Below, piece by piece: positions 31,744-40,278 of a stretch of 64,000 bases of DNA. Origin of the DNA: Candidatus Saccharimonadota bacterium (GTDB taxonomy: Bacteria > Patescibacteriota > Saccharimonadia > Saccharimonadales > Saccharimonadaceae). The notes under the pieces are model-generated. The model made no database searches. It saw only the letters and a program-made list of their open reading frames with translations, and had not been told where the DNA came from. A program made the translations under genes and the position numbers. The first letter of the stretch is position 1; each line of letters begins with the position of its first letter. The DNA is taken from NCBI GenBank assembly GCA_028289065.1, contig JAQGHA010000006.1:1-64000 (forward strand), given 5' to 3'.

Positions 31744-33021
31744 ATGCCTCAACCCTTTGTAATTATTTTGGGCAAAGCTGTCCGATACGCTGCGCGATTG
31801 CGTGGCGGTGGCTCAGCCCTCCCTGGCTTATTTGTCGAGAAGATAAGCCCAGACTTTATTCCCAGTACCCTTAAACAACTACCAAAAGGCGTGGTAGTTA
31901 TTAGTGGTACCAACGGAAAAACTACTACCACCAAAATGGTGGTCGCCTTACTGGAAAGCCAAGGCCTTAAGGTGTTTACTAACCGCACCGGCAGTAACTT
32001 TGTCCGCGGCGTGGCGGCTGCACTACTTGGCGATATTGATATTAAAGGCAAACTTGATGCCGATATAGCCGTATTAGAATTAGATGAAGCCCACGCAGTT
32101 AAATTTGTTGAGCTCATTCCACCCCGCTACAGCCTGCTGCTAAACGTCATGCGCGACCAACTTGACCGCTTTGGTGAGATTGATGCGACCGCTCGAATGC
32201 TAGAAAAAATTGCATTAGCAACAACCGACACAGTGGTGATAAACCGCGAAGATGCTCGGATTTTAAAAATTGCCGACGCTATATCGACTGATGTACGCTA
32301 CTTCGGCTTGAGTGATTCGCTTCTCTCACACTTCCCAAGTGACGATGATTTACATGGCATCGCTAGCAAGAAATCTTTAAAAGAATCCGCTCCTCGACCG
32401 AACGCTGATGTCACTTTAAAAGACTTTAACGACAAAGGCGCCGCCTTTTCTATTGCCGGTAAAGATTTCGTCACCCCGCTGAGGCTTCGAGGTGTATACA
32501 ATATCTTTAACAGTGCCGCTGCCCTTGCCCTGGTACGAACAATCGTGCCAGAAGCATCAATTAACAGCCTGCTTGGTTCACTTTCAACAGTTACCCCAGC
32601 ATTTGGTCGTGGTGAAGTATTAACTGTTGACGGACAGCCGTTGGAACTTGTACTTGTAAAAAACCCGTCTGGTTTTAGGCTCGGTTTACAATCATACGAC
32701 CCTGAGGGCTATGCTACGATGGTTGCGATCAACGATAACTACGCCGACGGTCGAGATATGTCTTGGCTATGGGACGTGGACTTTACAAGCTTAGAAAACG
32801 AGTCAGTCTATATTAGCGGTATACGCGCCTACGACATGGCCTTACGCATGCAATACGATGACGTGCCAATTGAAAAAGTTGAAACTGATTTAACAACCGC
32901 CCTTCGTGACTTCATCAACCTGCATCCAGAAACCCCAAAACGTATTTACTGTACATACACCGCAATGCTAGCCCTTCGTAAAGAACTCTCAAAAATAACT
33001 CGCGTGGAGGTAGTTTCATAA
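31744..33021 (+). CDS. murT: Lipid II isoglutaminyl synthase, Mur ligase subunit (MurT)
   Basis: 425 residues. The Mur-ligase ATP loop is ISGTNGKTTTTKMV (about 56-69), followed by VFTNRTGSNFVRGVAAAL, LELDEAH (about 115) and LLNVMRDQLDRFGEID (about 136-151), then the DUF1727 C-terminal domain. With GatD it amidates D-Glu to D-isoGln in lipid II. The four-Cys zinc ribbon known from Gram-positive MurT is absent: the protein has a single Cys near the C-terminus, and the central region (about 185-225) is a shorter sequence without Cys. The ATG at 31744 is 7 nt after TATAAT; the ATG at 31735 overlaps that box. Confidence 0.93.
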   Translation: MPQPFVIILGKAVRYAARLRGGGSALPGLFVEKISPDFIPSTLKQLPKGVVVISGTNGKTTTTKMVVALLESQGLKVFTNRTGSNFVRGVAAALLGDIDIKGKLDADIAVLELDEAHAVKFVELIPPRYSLLLNVMRDQLDRFGEIDATARMLEKIALATTDTVVINREDARILKIADAISTDVRYFGLSDSLLSHFPSDDDLHGIASKKSLKESAPRPNADVTLKDFNDKGAAFSIAGKDFVTPLRLRGVYNIFNSAAALALVRTIVPEASINSLLGSLSTVTPAFGRGEVLTVDGQPLELVLVKNPSGFRLGLQSYDPEGYATMVAINDNYADGRDMSWLWDVDFTSLENESVYISGIRAYDMALRMQYDDVPIEKVETDLTTALRDFINLHPETPKRIYCTYTAMLALRKELSKITRVEVVS

Positions 33022-33743
33022 TGGAAAAACAAGCAATTACAATTTTGCAGTTGTATCCGAAGGATATGAATATTTATGGCGATAACGGTAACCTTCAAGT
33101 TATTACCAAGCGCCTTAAATGGTATGGCTATACACCAGTTGTTATTGAATATAACGTCGGCGACACACTACCTAAAAAAGTAGATATTGTGATTGGTGGT
33201 GGTGGCCAAGACAGCGGGCAAGAAAAAATTCATGCTGACCTTCTTAAAATTGGGCCACAACTTCAAAAGTGGGCTGACCAAGGCGTACCTATGCTAATGG
33301 TGTGCGGCTTATACCAGTTATTTGGACATTTCTTTAAAACGCTCGCCGGTAAAAAGTTACAAGGTGTTGGTATTTTAGACATCGAAACATTCGGTACAAA
33401 CGAACGCCTCATTGGAAATATTATCACCCAGTCTGCAGAATTCGGTGACATTATTGGGTACGAGAACCATAGCGGCCAAACCCACCTCGGTGCAAACACT
33501 CTTCCTTTAGCAACTGTCGTAAAAGGTGCTGGCAATAACTCAGCTGATGGCAACGAAGGCGCCCGATATAAAAATGTTATTGGCACCTATTTACATGGTT
33601 CAATTTTACCGAAGAACCCGCAACTTGCCGATTTCTTAATTCGTACCGCGGTTGAAAAGAAGCATGGCGAGTTCAGCCCAGACCTCATTGATGACTTGTT
33701 CGCCGACATGGCCCGTGAAATTGCTCGCAACCGACCACGATAG
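33021..33743 (+). CDS. gatD: Lipid II isoglutaminyl synthase, glutaminase subunit (GatD)
   Basis: 240 residues of the CobB/CobQ-like class I glutamine amidotransferase family. Key motifs are YGDNGNLQVITKRL (about 19-32), GGGGQDSGQ (about 58-66), the nucleophile in MVCGLYQLFG (Cys about 94) and GTYLHGSILPKNP (catalytic His about 189). Supplies ammonia to MurT for lipid II amidation. Its ATG overlaps the murT stop (TAATG), fixing the operon. Converges with comEC end to end. Confidence 0.95.
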   Translation: MEKQAITILQLYPKDMNIYGDNGNLQVITKRLKWYGYTPVVIEYNVGDTLPKKVDIVIGGGGQDSGQEKIHADLLKIGPQLQKWADQGVPMLMVCGLYQLFGHFFKTLAGKKLQGVGILDIETFGTNERLIGNIITQSAEFGDIIGYENHSGQTHLGANTLPLATVVKGAGNNSADGNEGARYKNVIGTYLHGSILPKNPQLADFLIRTAVEKKHGEFSPDLIDDLFADMAREIARNRPR

Positions 33744-35183
33744 TTAAATTACTGAATTAGCATCACGTAAATCGTATTTCGTGGCCCGCGTCATCCAAAT
33801 ACACGATGCGGCTACAACCAATACGTACCCTGCCCATATCCAAGCGTCAAGCGCTAATTCACTTTGCGCCCAATATAACTCTGCTACAAACGTTGCGACA
33901 TTCGTCATGTAAGTTAATAGCCAAGTCGTAGGAGTTGCAATCAACCATAGTAACGGCAAACCAAAAATGGACCATAGCCCACATACAAAGGTGAGCAACA
34001 TAGCCAAAGGCACCAGCGGAACCACTAACACATTCGCTATAATCGCGACGTTAGAAATTACCCCAAAGCCGATGGCAATAATTGGAACGGTAACAATATG
34101 AGCGGCAATAGTTTCACCTAAAATTTGCCTAATCACCCCCGGCTCTTTTTCACCGAAAAAGTAGCGCTGTAATAACGGTGCCACGATCATTACACCCGCG
34201 AAAGCTGCAAAGCTTAGCTGCCAACCTAAATCGCCCCATACGTAGCTAGGTTGGAGTGCAACAGTAATTGCTGCTGCAAAAGGGAGTAATATTAACGGAT
34301 GAAAACGATGGCCATAGTACCAAGCTAACAGGCTCAATCCTGATACCAACCCGGCCCGTGTCATACTGGGGCTCAAACCTGTAATGGCAATAAACATCAT
34401 AATCATCACTCCTGAAGATACAGCTGCTAAGTATTTAGAAGCTCGCACAAACAACCGTCGGGCCATTCGTACTAATATAGTCAGGTTATAACCACTTGCT
34501 ACGACAATATGGGTTAAACCGGCTATCTTCAAAGCATTAGACAGGTCATCTGGTAAGGCGCTTTTTTGACCGGTTAGAAACCCAATACCTAAACTTGCTT
34601 GCGGCTCAGGAATTGAAGCTCGCACTTTATCGGCAAACCAATCCCTTACTACCCTGCCAATATCTCCAGGAACCGGCCGAGCTACCGAAATAACCTTCGC
34701 TCGGCTCATACTAGCTGGAAAACTACCAAAACCAGGCTTTAACATACTTTGAACTGTCACTATATCACCGCGTTTTACATCTATTTTTAAGATACTCACC
34801 AATACACTACCTGGCAAGGCTGTGTTACTGATACTGATAGAATCAAGTTGTAAGGATAACTGTCCAGAACTGCTGCGACTGGGGTCTTCTTTCACTTTTC
34901 CTAACAGCGTAACAGGCCGACCGATATATAAAATATATGCATCACGCTCACCAAGTGCCGCCGAACCATAACCAAGCCCTACGCACAAACCAGCACACGC
35001 AATAATAGGCAGCATGTACACGCGCACATGCCAAAAAGAAACCGCTACCAATGGGAGTACTGCCACGCCAAGCCAGATTGGCACTCGCAGAAGCAGCGCC
35101 AACCATACACCAATTACGAACGTGGCACATAGCACGGCAATGCCCCAGGACGAATGCACTAATTGCCGAAACCACCAACCCAC
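33744..35183 (-). CDS. comEC: ComEC/Rec2 family DNA-uptake channel
   Basis: 479 residues. The DUF4131 N-terminal membrane and OB-like region is followed by the competence domain beginning near GIGFLTGQKSALPDDLSNAL (about 200-219) and THIVVASGYNLTILVRMARR (about 226-245). About eight further membrane helices follow. The C-terminal metallo-beta-lactamase domain of longer ComEC proteins is absent, as in other short versions. It should pass single-stranded DNA across the membrane during transformation; the type IV pilin genes at 2525-3686 fit such a route. The start is GTG, 6 nt after a TAGAAT box. Confidence 0.88.
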   Translation of the reverse strand: MGWWFRQLVHSSWGIAVLCATFVIGVWLALLLRVPIWLGVAVLPLVAVSFWHVRVYMLPIIACAGLCVGLGYGSAALGERDAYILYIGRPVTLLGKVKEDPSRSSSGQLSLQLDSISISNTALPGSVLVSILKIDVKRGDIVTVQSMLKPGFGSFPASMSRAKVISVARPVPGDIGRVVRDWFADKVRASIPEPQASLGIGFLTGQKSALPDDLSNALKIAGLTHIVVASGYNLTILVRMARRLFVRASKYLAAVSSGVMIMMFIAITGLSPSMTRAGLVSGLSLLAWYYGHRFHPLILLPFAAAITVALQPSYVWGDLGWQLSFAAFAGVMIVAPLLQRYFFGEKEPGVIRQILGETIAAHIVTVPIIAIGFGVISNVAIIANVLVVPLVPLAMLLTFVCGLWSIFGLPLLWLIATPTTWLLTYMTNVATFVAELYWAQSELALDAWIWAGYVLVVAASCIWMTRATKYDLRDANSVI

Positions 35184-35309
35184 ATACTAATTCTAGGCTT
35201 CAAAAATGAACTAGTTATTGAATGTTTTAGCCTTTTTTAATACCATCAAGGCAAGATATTTGCCAAATAAAAAACATCCCCGGTAGCGAAAATGGGATGT
35301 TCTTTATGT

Positions 35310-35339
35310 GAAGCTCAAACTTATGAGGGTTTGAGCTTC
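35310..35339. terminator. Strong hairpin between comEC and tRNA-Lys
   Basis: Perfect 11-bp arms GAAGCTCAAAC/GTTTGAGCTTC with an 8-nt loop. A second small hairpin, GGGCT/AGCCC, lies near 35374-35386. The 35184-35409 gap holds these repeats of the TTGAGC type and nothing else recognised; it may terminate tRNA-Lys on the minus strand. Confidence 0.55.
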
Positions 35340-35409
35340 TTTCGCAAATGAATGCTTGGTTTGTCGCGGATATGAGGGCTTGAGCCCCATATTCATTGAA
35401 ATAATATCT

Positions 35410-35486
35410 TGGAGGGTCCGATGGGGCTTGAACCCATGACACCCTGCTTAAAAGGCAGGTGCTCTAACCAGCTGAGCTACGGACCC
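35410..35486 (-). tRNA. tRNA-Lys (anticodon TTT)
   Basis: Minus-strand cloverleaf with acceptor GGGTCCG/CGGACCC, anticodon loop CTTTTAA (TTT), TTCAAGC T-loop and encoded CCA. The discriminator base reads T, where bacterial tRNA-Lys usually has A. Confidence 0.93.
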
Positions 35487-35533
35487 GCGACCTTATGCAC
35501 TATACAGCAACAGGGGTGCTGTGTCAATGTCAG

Positions 35534-36022
35534 CTATTTTTTCTTATTATTCTTCTCAGCTACATGAGCTGGTTTAGTGAAGAATAAATCAATAATAGCC
35601 AAAATAACACCTATACTTATTACTACATCCTTGTAGTATATCGCCTGTTCATACAAATAAGCCGAAGTACCTTCAAGTGGTAATGCAAACCCAATTGGCT
35701 CTATCAAAAAGGCTAAAGCCAAAATGGTAAATAAAAGTGATCCAATGATTCTTGAAAAAGCCGCTTTATATTTATACCCATGGAACAGTAAGACAATTGC
35801 AGGTAGTAAAACAACCAGTGACAACGATACGGCGTTGGTAATTGGGCCAACCGGAACCAGGCCGGTACTGGCAATAACCAAACCAGCATCATAGCTCCAC
35901 AGCGTACTTAAAGTTGCCCCGGCAGTTAATGCTAACCCGAGTAAGCCAAAGCGTCGTCGTGAGAAAAACGCCCCTGCGAATAGGGCGAGTGCTAAACCAA
36001 TGAGTACTGCGGCGACTATCAT
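35534..36022 (-). CDS. Hypothetical multi-pass membrane protein
   Basis: 162 residues from the ATG at 36022, which lies 6 nt after TACAAT; an ATG 24 nt upstream overlaps that box. About five hydrophobic helices (about 1-20, 25-45, 58-82, 90-110 and 125-148) and a Lys/Asn-rich tail. No family recognised. It follows the DUF192 gene by 4 nt but has its own promoter. Confidence 0.6.
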   Translation of the reverse strand: MIVAAVLIGLALALFAGAFFSRRRFGLLGLALTAGATLSTLWSYDAGLVIASTGLVPVGPITNAVSLSLVVLLPAIVLLFHGYKYKAAFSRIIGSLLFTILALAFLIEPIGFALPLEGTSAYLYEQAIYYKDVVISIGVILAIIDLFFTKPAHVAEKNNKKK

Positions 36023-36026
36023 AGTG

Positions 36027-36512
36027 CTATTGTACATCCATTTCAAAATCGGCGATATCGCCTGTTTTTATACCAGCTTCATTAACACTTCCAGCCGGTA
36101 ACTCTAGTACGTAACGAGCGGTGTCTTTTGGTGTATAGATAGTCTGCACCGGGTCTTCAACGGGTGCATTTTTCACAATATAGACTACTTTTTTATTACT
36201 ATCTAACCAAATAATATCGAGCGGGAATTTCATGTCTTTCATCCAAATGCCATGGGTACTATTGTGGTCGAAAGCCATGAGTAACCCGCCATTTGGTCGA
36301 AGCTTTTCAACACCAGATAAACCCTGAATGCGAGTTGGGTCAGTATCGGCCAGCCACAAAGAATACGCACCGCTGCCAAGGCGAACCTCAGTTGTTGGCT
36401 TAAAGGTGGATATCGTAAACGAAACAACAAGCCCAACCAGGATTAATACCAAGCCAACTATTAAGATGATTGTTGTATGTGGTCGCCATACAAATAAGCG
36501 AAGCTTGTCCAT
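36027..36512 (-). CDS. DUF192 family protein, membrane anchored
   Basis: 161 residues: an N-terminal membrane helix (about 14-36) and a DUF192 domain (about 42-160) with RIQGLSGVEKLRPNGGLLM, THGIWMKDMKFPLDIIWLD and VLELPAGSVNEAGIKTGD, all typical of the family. The domain is predicted on the outer face. Function of DUF192 is not established. TATACT ends 7 nt before the ATG. Confidence 0.88.
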   Translation of the reverse strand: MDKLRLFVWRPHTTIILIVGLVLILVGLVVSFTISTFKPTTEVRLGSGAYSLWLADTDPTRIQGLSGVEKLRPNGGLLMAFDHNSTHGIWMKDMKFPLDIIWLDSNKKVVYIVKNAPVEDPVQTIYTPKDTARYVLELPAGSVNEAGIKTGDIADFEMDVQ

Positions 36513-36591
36513 GCTGACTAGTATAGCAGAAGCGGGTTATACACCGACTTTGTCTTGGCTAAAATATACTCCATTTATATGAACCGAAAGT

Positions 36592-37866
36592 TTATATAAG
36601 GAAAATGCTATCTAGATGACGTACGAGTAACTTAAGCTCATCGTTCAGGCTATTGGAATCAAGCGGATCATTAAAACCAATAATACTATACGTCCTTTGC
36701 CCGGGTTTTTTCTCTATTCCTATTGCAGTCTCGGGGATAACAACAATTTCATTCGGCGAATTTAAAGCATCGATGCCCCAACCCAGTCGTAAATATGTAC
36801 CATTTTTATCATAAACACCTAACTGACATTTGTCAGATAATTGCATAGGGGTCGTTTCTAAATTCTGCAATTTTAGGTAATAATACGTTGCTGGTAGCAT
36901 TCGGTTTTCATTAAAAACTGTGGTATCGACTGTTTCTTGTGTTAAGCCTTCAACGTGCGCTGTTAAAAAATCATTTTTATATCCTACTGCCCGCATTGCC
37001 GTGGCGTATAAATGACTTACAGCAGTAAACCGAGGATTTAATTCAATGAGATAGACAACATTGTTAGTTTCATCGGTTACAATGTCTAATCCAAATACCC
37101 CATAATAATCTTCAGCAGCTAGTGACTCATTTACTTCATCAATTATGTTTTCAATTTTTGATATCCATTTACTAGGAATATTTTCCAGAATAGCTCCACA
37201 ATACTTTGTTGCCGTATCGACAGCCGAATTATAAACGCCTTCAACGCTCGTCAAGTCCTTATGCCACCATGGAGCAAAATATGTTTGGCCATTATATCGA
37301 ATACACTGCAAGGCTCGACTCGTGCCCTTAATATATTCACTTGCAACAACTGTTTGATTTGACTCTTGCAAGGATGGCAAAACGATTTTTAAATCATTTT
37401 CGTCTTTGATGAAAAAAGTTCCTTTTCCACCTGTTGAATGATCGATTTGTAAAACAAAAGAAGACGAACCGAGGCTATTTACAAGCTGGCCATAGTCTAT
37501 TTTCGAAACTTCATTCGCTTCTATCAAAACAAATTTGGGAAATAAGCTAGCATCAACAACGTGGCGAATATTTACTTTACTTTCTAAACGTTGCGCCGTG
37601 TCGTAGGCATTACCAAGGACACGTTTTGTGGTGTCCACGGCTTTCCATGCTATATAGTCACTTTCAATATCGTCATTATCAATTAATGCCTGTGGAGCAC
37701 TCTCGACATCAAAATAGGTAACATCATCAAAACCTAAAATATCAGCACTATCGCTCGCCGGTCCATTCTTAGCCGCAATTGCTCGCGTCGGGAAGAGTTG
37801 ATTGTAGTAGACGTAATGAAGCGGATTAGTTACCGCAAGACTAACCTTATTTAGCGGAGTGAGCAT
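36592..37866 (-). CDS. ATP-grasp ligase (cluster gene 3)
   Basis: 424 residues. The ATP-grasp core lies at about 120-300: SSFVLQIDHSTGGKGTFFI (ATP loop with Gly-rich turn), VASEYIKGTSRALQCI, YGVFGLDIVTDETNNVVYLI and the metal/catalytic motif IELNPRFTAVSH. The C-terminal about 110 residues resemble the biotin-carboxylase-like lid of amino-acid ligases. It should activate a carboxylate as acyl-phosphate and join it to an amine; substrates unknown. Its ATG overlaps the end of the next ATP-grasp gene by 20 nt, so the two are coupled. Confidence 0.8.
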   Translation of the reverse strand: MLTPLNKVSLAVTNPLHYVYYNQLFPTRAIAAKNGPASDSADILGFDDVTYFDVESAPQALIDNDDIESDYIAWKAVDTTKRVLGNAYDTAQRLESKVNIRHVVDASLFPKFVLIEANEVSKIDYGQLVNSLGSSSFVLQIDHSTGGKGTFFIKDENDLKIVLPSLQESNQTVVASEYIKGTSRALQCIRYNGQTYFAPWWHKDLTSVEGVYNSAVDTATKYCGAILENIPSKWISKIENIIDEVNESLAAEDYYGVFGLDIVTDETNNVVYLIELNPRFTAVSHLYATAMRAVGYKNDFLTAHVEGLTQETVDTTVFNENRMLPATYYYLKLQNLETTPMQLSDKCQLGVYDKNGTYLRLGWGIDALNSPNEIVVIPETAIGIEKKPGQRTYSIIGFNDPLDSNSLNDELKLLVRHLDSIFLI

Positions 37867-39172
37867 TCGCTTTAACCACTTTTATAGTAACGCCTTTTTC
37901 GATCCTGCGAATATCTGCAAGAATTTGCGATCGCTCTTTATGAGCCAGCGTCACGTCAAAGACACTACTTCCGCCATTCTTAGCAAATTTCAGCGAATCA
38001 CCCTTAACATGCTTAACTTGGATATCTTCAAAAGAATCTAATTTAGAAATTCTCTTGAATCCTTCAATAACATCAAGAATACCTTCTTCTTTTGCGAAGA
38101 ACTGCAATACAGCTACGGTCTTGCGTGGTCGCTTTTTGATAATTGGTTTTTGTGGAATTCGAATTAATACGTCATTTAGTAAATGATCAATACCAAAGCT
38201 TAATTGGTACATTTTTGGACGATACCCACCCATACGCGGACCAACCTCAATTATTTTCCAGCCTTCTTCAGTTCGCATAAGCTCAACGTGACATGTAATG
38301 TTACGTAAGCCAAGTGCGTGAATAGCTTCTGTCACAGCATGGTTAGCGTCATCAATACGATGATCTTTTAATTGTACGGGCATGATACGAAGGTAACCGA
38401 AAAAATCATCAAATCCAACATTAGCGCCGGTTTTTACAAATACTGGCGGGCAATGGTAGACATAGCCTCTTGCGTTAACGTATGCATCGATTGAGTACAT
38501 CGTACCTTCCATAAATTCTTCAACAAGAACCTTAGGCTTGTCGTCACGTTCGCGTTCTTTATATAGTTTGTTGAGGGAATTCATTACTTGACGTAAGCTT
38601 TTTTCAAATTCTTCACGATAATAGCAAATTGTAACGTGCTTACTGGCCGCAAGTCCGGCTGGCTTAATAACCAGTGGGAATTGAATATATTTTTCAACTC
38701 GATTTAATGTCGATTCTCTCATATTTTCAACAACCATGAACTTAGGGCTAATTTCAGGGGCTCGTTCTTGAATTCGTTGTCGCATCTCTACCTTATCGGT
38801 AGCCCAGTTAAGCGATTCTTGTGTCGGTGCAAATAAGTAAGGAATATGTGGAATAATCTTCTTATAAGTGCGGATGTTATATTCACGCGAACATGTCGCG
38901 GCTAAAAGGCGGTCGCTATATGGTTGGAGGGCTTGTGAAATAATTTCATCGTTAAGTTTTTTGAATACTAAAGGTAATTCAATGATTTTTTTACGGTATG
39001 CAGCAGAGGCTTTCTTTGAAAAATCTTTTGAACTCTCATTACCCATATATAAGGCCTGTACATTTTTTTTATATTTTTTTTCGTAAGCAGTAACAACAGC
39101 ACCCGCTTCATCGCGAGTTCCACCAACAAATAAAATCAAATCGCGCTGTTGCGCCTCATGGAACTCTGGCAT
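37847..39172 (-). CDS. ATP-grasp ligase (cluster gene 2)
   Basis: 441 residues. An N-terminal pre-ATP-grasp Rossmann-like domain (LILFVGGTRDEAGAVVTAYE) precedes the ATP-grasp core: FPLVIKPAGLAASKHVTICY, VLVEEFMEGTMYSIDAYVN, CHVELMRTEEGWKIIEVGPR. This order matches the PurK/carbamoyl-phosphate-synthase and L-amino-acid ligase branch. The C-terminal lid has KTVAVLQFFAKEEG. The GPRMGGYRPKM motif lies at the acceptor side. It has an unusual leader of about 70 nt with an AGAAAG site, and its own promoter at 39252-39280. Confidence 0.83.
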   Translation of the reverse strand: MPEFHEAQQRDLILFVGGTRDEAGAVVTAYEKKYKKNVQALYMGNESSKDFSKKASAAYRKKIIELPLVFKKLNDEIISQALQPYSDRLLAATCSREYNIRTYKKIIPHIPYLFAPTQESLNWATDKVEMRQRIQERAPEISPKFMVVENMRESTLNRVEKYIQFPLVIKPAGLAASKHVTICYYREEFEKSLRQVMNSLNKLYKERERDDKPKVLVEEFMEGTMYSIDAYVNARGYVYHCPPVFVKTGANVGFDDFFGYLRIMPVQLKDHRIDDANHAVTEAIHALGLRNITCHVELMRTEEGWKIIEVGPRMGGYRPKMYQLSFGIDHLLNDVLIRIPQKPIIKKRPRKTVAVLQFFAKEEGILDVIEGFKRISKLDSFEDIQVKHVKGDSLKFAKNGGSSVFDVTLAHKERSQILADIRRIEKGVTIKVVKANAHSAK

Positions 39173-39251
39173 GCTGTATCTTTCTTATGTTAGTTGTTAC
39201 TACTAGTTTTACCGCACAACTACGGTTATGTCTATCGTTTAATTCTGTCTT

Positions 39252-39280
39252 ATTATAACATTTGTGAGCGCTTTTTGCAA
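39252..39280 (-). promoter_or_regulatory. Promoter of the two-gene ATP-grasp operon
   Basis: On the minus strand TTGCAA (39275-39280), 17-nt spacer, TATAAT (39252-39257). The leader to the ATG at 39172 would be about 70 nt, longer than for most genes here. Confidence 0.75.
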
Positions 39281-39287
39281 TACTCTG

Positions 39288-40220
39288 TTATGAAGTTACC
39301 CAATCAAGATAGGTATCTGCTACATGCCTAGAATCACCATAGTGAGGATACTCGTGGAGGCCGAAGCTTGGCGCGGTATTTATTTCAATTAAATAGCCTG
39401 TTCCTGATTCATCAATAATATAATCGACACCGGCAACATCAAGTCGTAAATATTCAACCAACCGCTTTGCTTCTTGGGCAATATTTGGACTAACAGTATC
39501 TGTCACATCAATAGACACACCACCTTGACCAATATTAGCCGTTCCGACAACTTGAACTTTTTCGCCCATACCAGGTACTATCGCTACTGATTCTTTTAGA
39601 TAAGCGTACGCCACATCGGTATTGATAAGTGTTTTGGTTAACTCGTACCCTTGACCTCGGTCGCCTTTCGTATTTTCTATACCAATCAATTCGGTAAGTG
39701 TATGTTCCCCATCACCTACAACGAACGCTGGTTCCCGGATAGCAGCTGCAGCTAATTCACCACCTATAAATAAAAGCCTATAATCGTCACCTTCAACGTG
39801 TTTTTGCAATATGGTCGTTGATCCGAACGTTTGCGCTAATTCAACTGCATCATGCAACCCTTGTTCGGTAGTTACGTTTACAGTTATTCCGTTGCCATGA
39901 CTTTGGTCATGGGGTTTAACAACAACTTTTTTATTTGTCTTCAAAAATTCATTTGCTTGATTATAATCTGTGAAAATTTCTGTTGGCGCAAGCGATGCTA
40001 AATTGTTCTTTTTTACTAAATCGTATAAAAGGTTTTTGTACTTAGTTATAAAGCCATTAACACCTGATCCACGGTATGAGGTTAAGTTGTGAAAGTAATA
40101 CGTTTCGTTTTTATCTGTAATAACTTCAAAAAAATCGAGCGATTCATCTATTAAATTTGCCGTCCACCCTCGTTTAACAGCTGCTTCAATAATTGCTCTG
40201 GTGGTAATACTTACTTGCAT
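39288..40220 (-). CDS. ATP-grasp ligase resembling the cyanophycin synthetase ATP-grasp domain
   Basis: 310 residues. The core motifs are VVVKPHDQSHGNGITVNV (about 98-115), LQKHVEGDDYRLLFIGGELA (about 137-156), AAAIREPAFVVGDGEHTLTE (about 157-176) and GYLIEINTAPSFGLHEYPH (about 276-294). The REPAFVVGDGEHT-type stretch followed by an ExT..LI..N region is characteristic of the CphA/GshF/RimK-like branch. The Mur-ligase half of true CphA is absent. Likely forms a peptide bond; substrate unknown. TATACT ends 6 nt before the ATG, facing the S51 peptidase promoter. Confidence 0.85.
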   Translation of the reverse strand: MQVSITTRAIIEAAVKRGWTANLIDESLDFFEVITDKNETYYFHNLTSYRGSGVNGFITKYKNLLYDLVKKNNLASLAPTEIFTDYNQANEFLKTNKKVVVKPHDQSHGNGITVNVTTEQGLHDAVELAQTFGSTTILQKHVEGDDYRLLFIGGELAAAAIREPAFVVGDGEHTLTELIGIENTKGDRGQGYELTKTLINTDVAYAYLKESVAIVPGMGEKVQVVGTANIGQGGVSIDVTDTVSPNIAQEAKRLVEYLRLDVAGVDYIIDESGTGYLIEINTAPSFGLHEYPHYGDSRHVADTYLDWVTS

Positions 40221-40226
40221 TCATTC

Positions 40227-40272
40227 AGTATACCACATGCTATTTTACAAAGTAAAGGTTTTATGCTATAAT
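40227..40272. promoter_or_regulatory. Divergent promoters of the ATP-grasp and S51 peptidase genes
   Basis: Plus strand: TTTACA (40244-40249), 17-nt spacer, TATAAT (40267-40272), ATG at 40279. Minus strand: TATACT at 40227-40232 with TTTACT (40251-40256) at an 18-nt spacer. The -35 regions adjoin, so the two genes are probably controlled together. Confidence 0.75.
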
Positions 40273-40278
40273 TAACAT

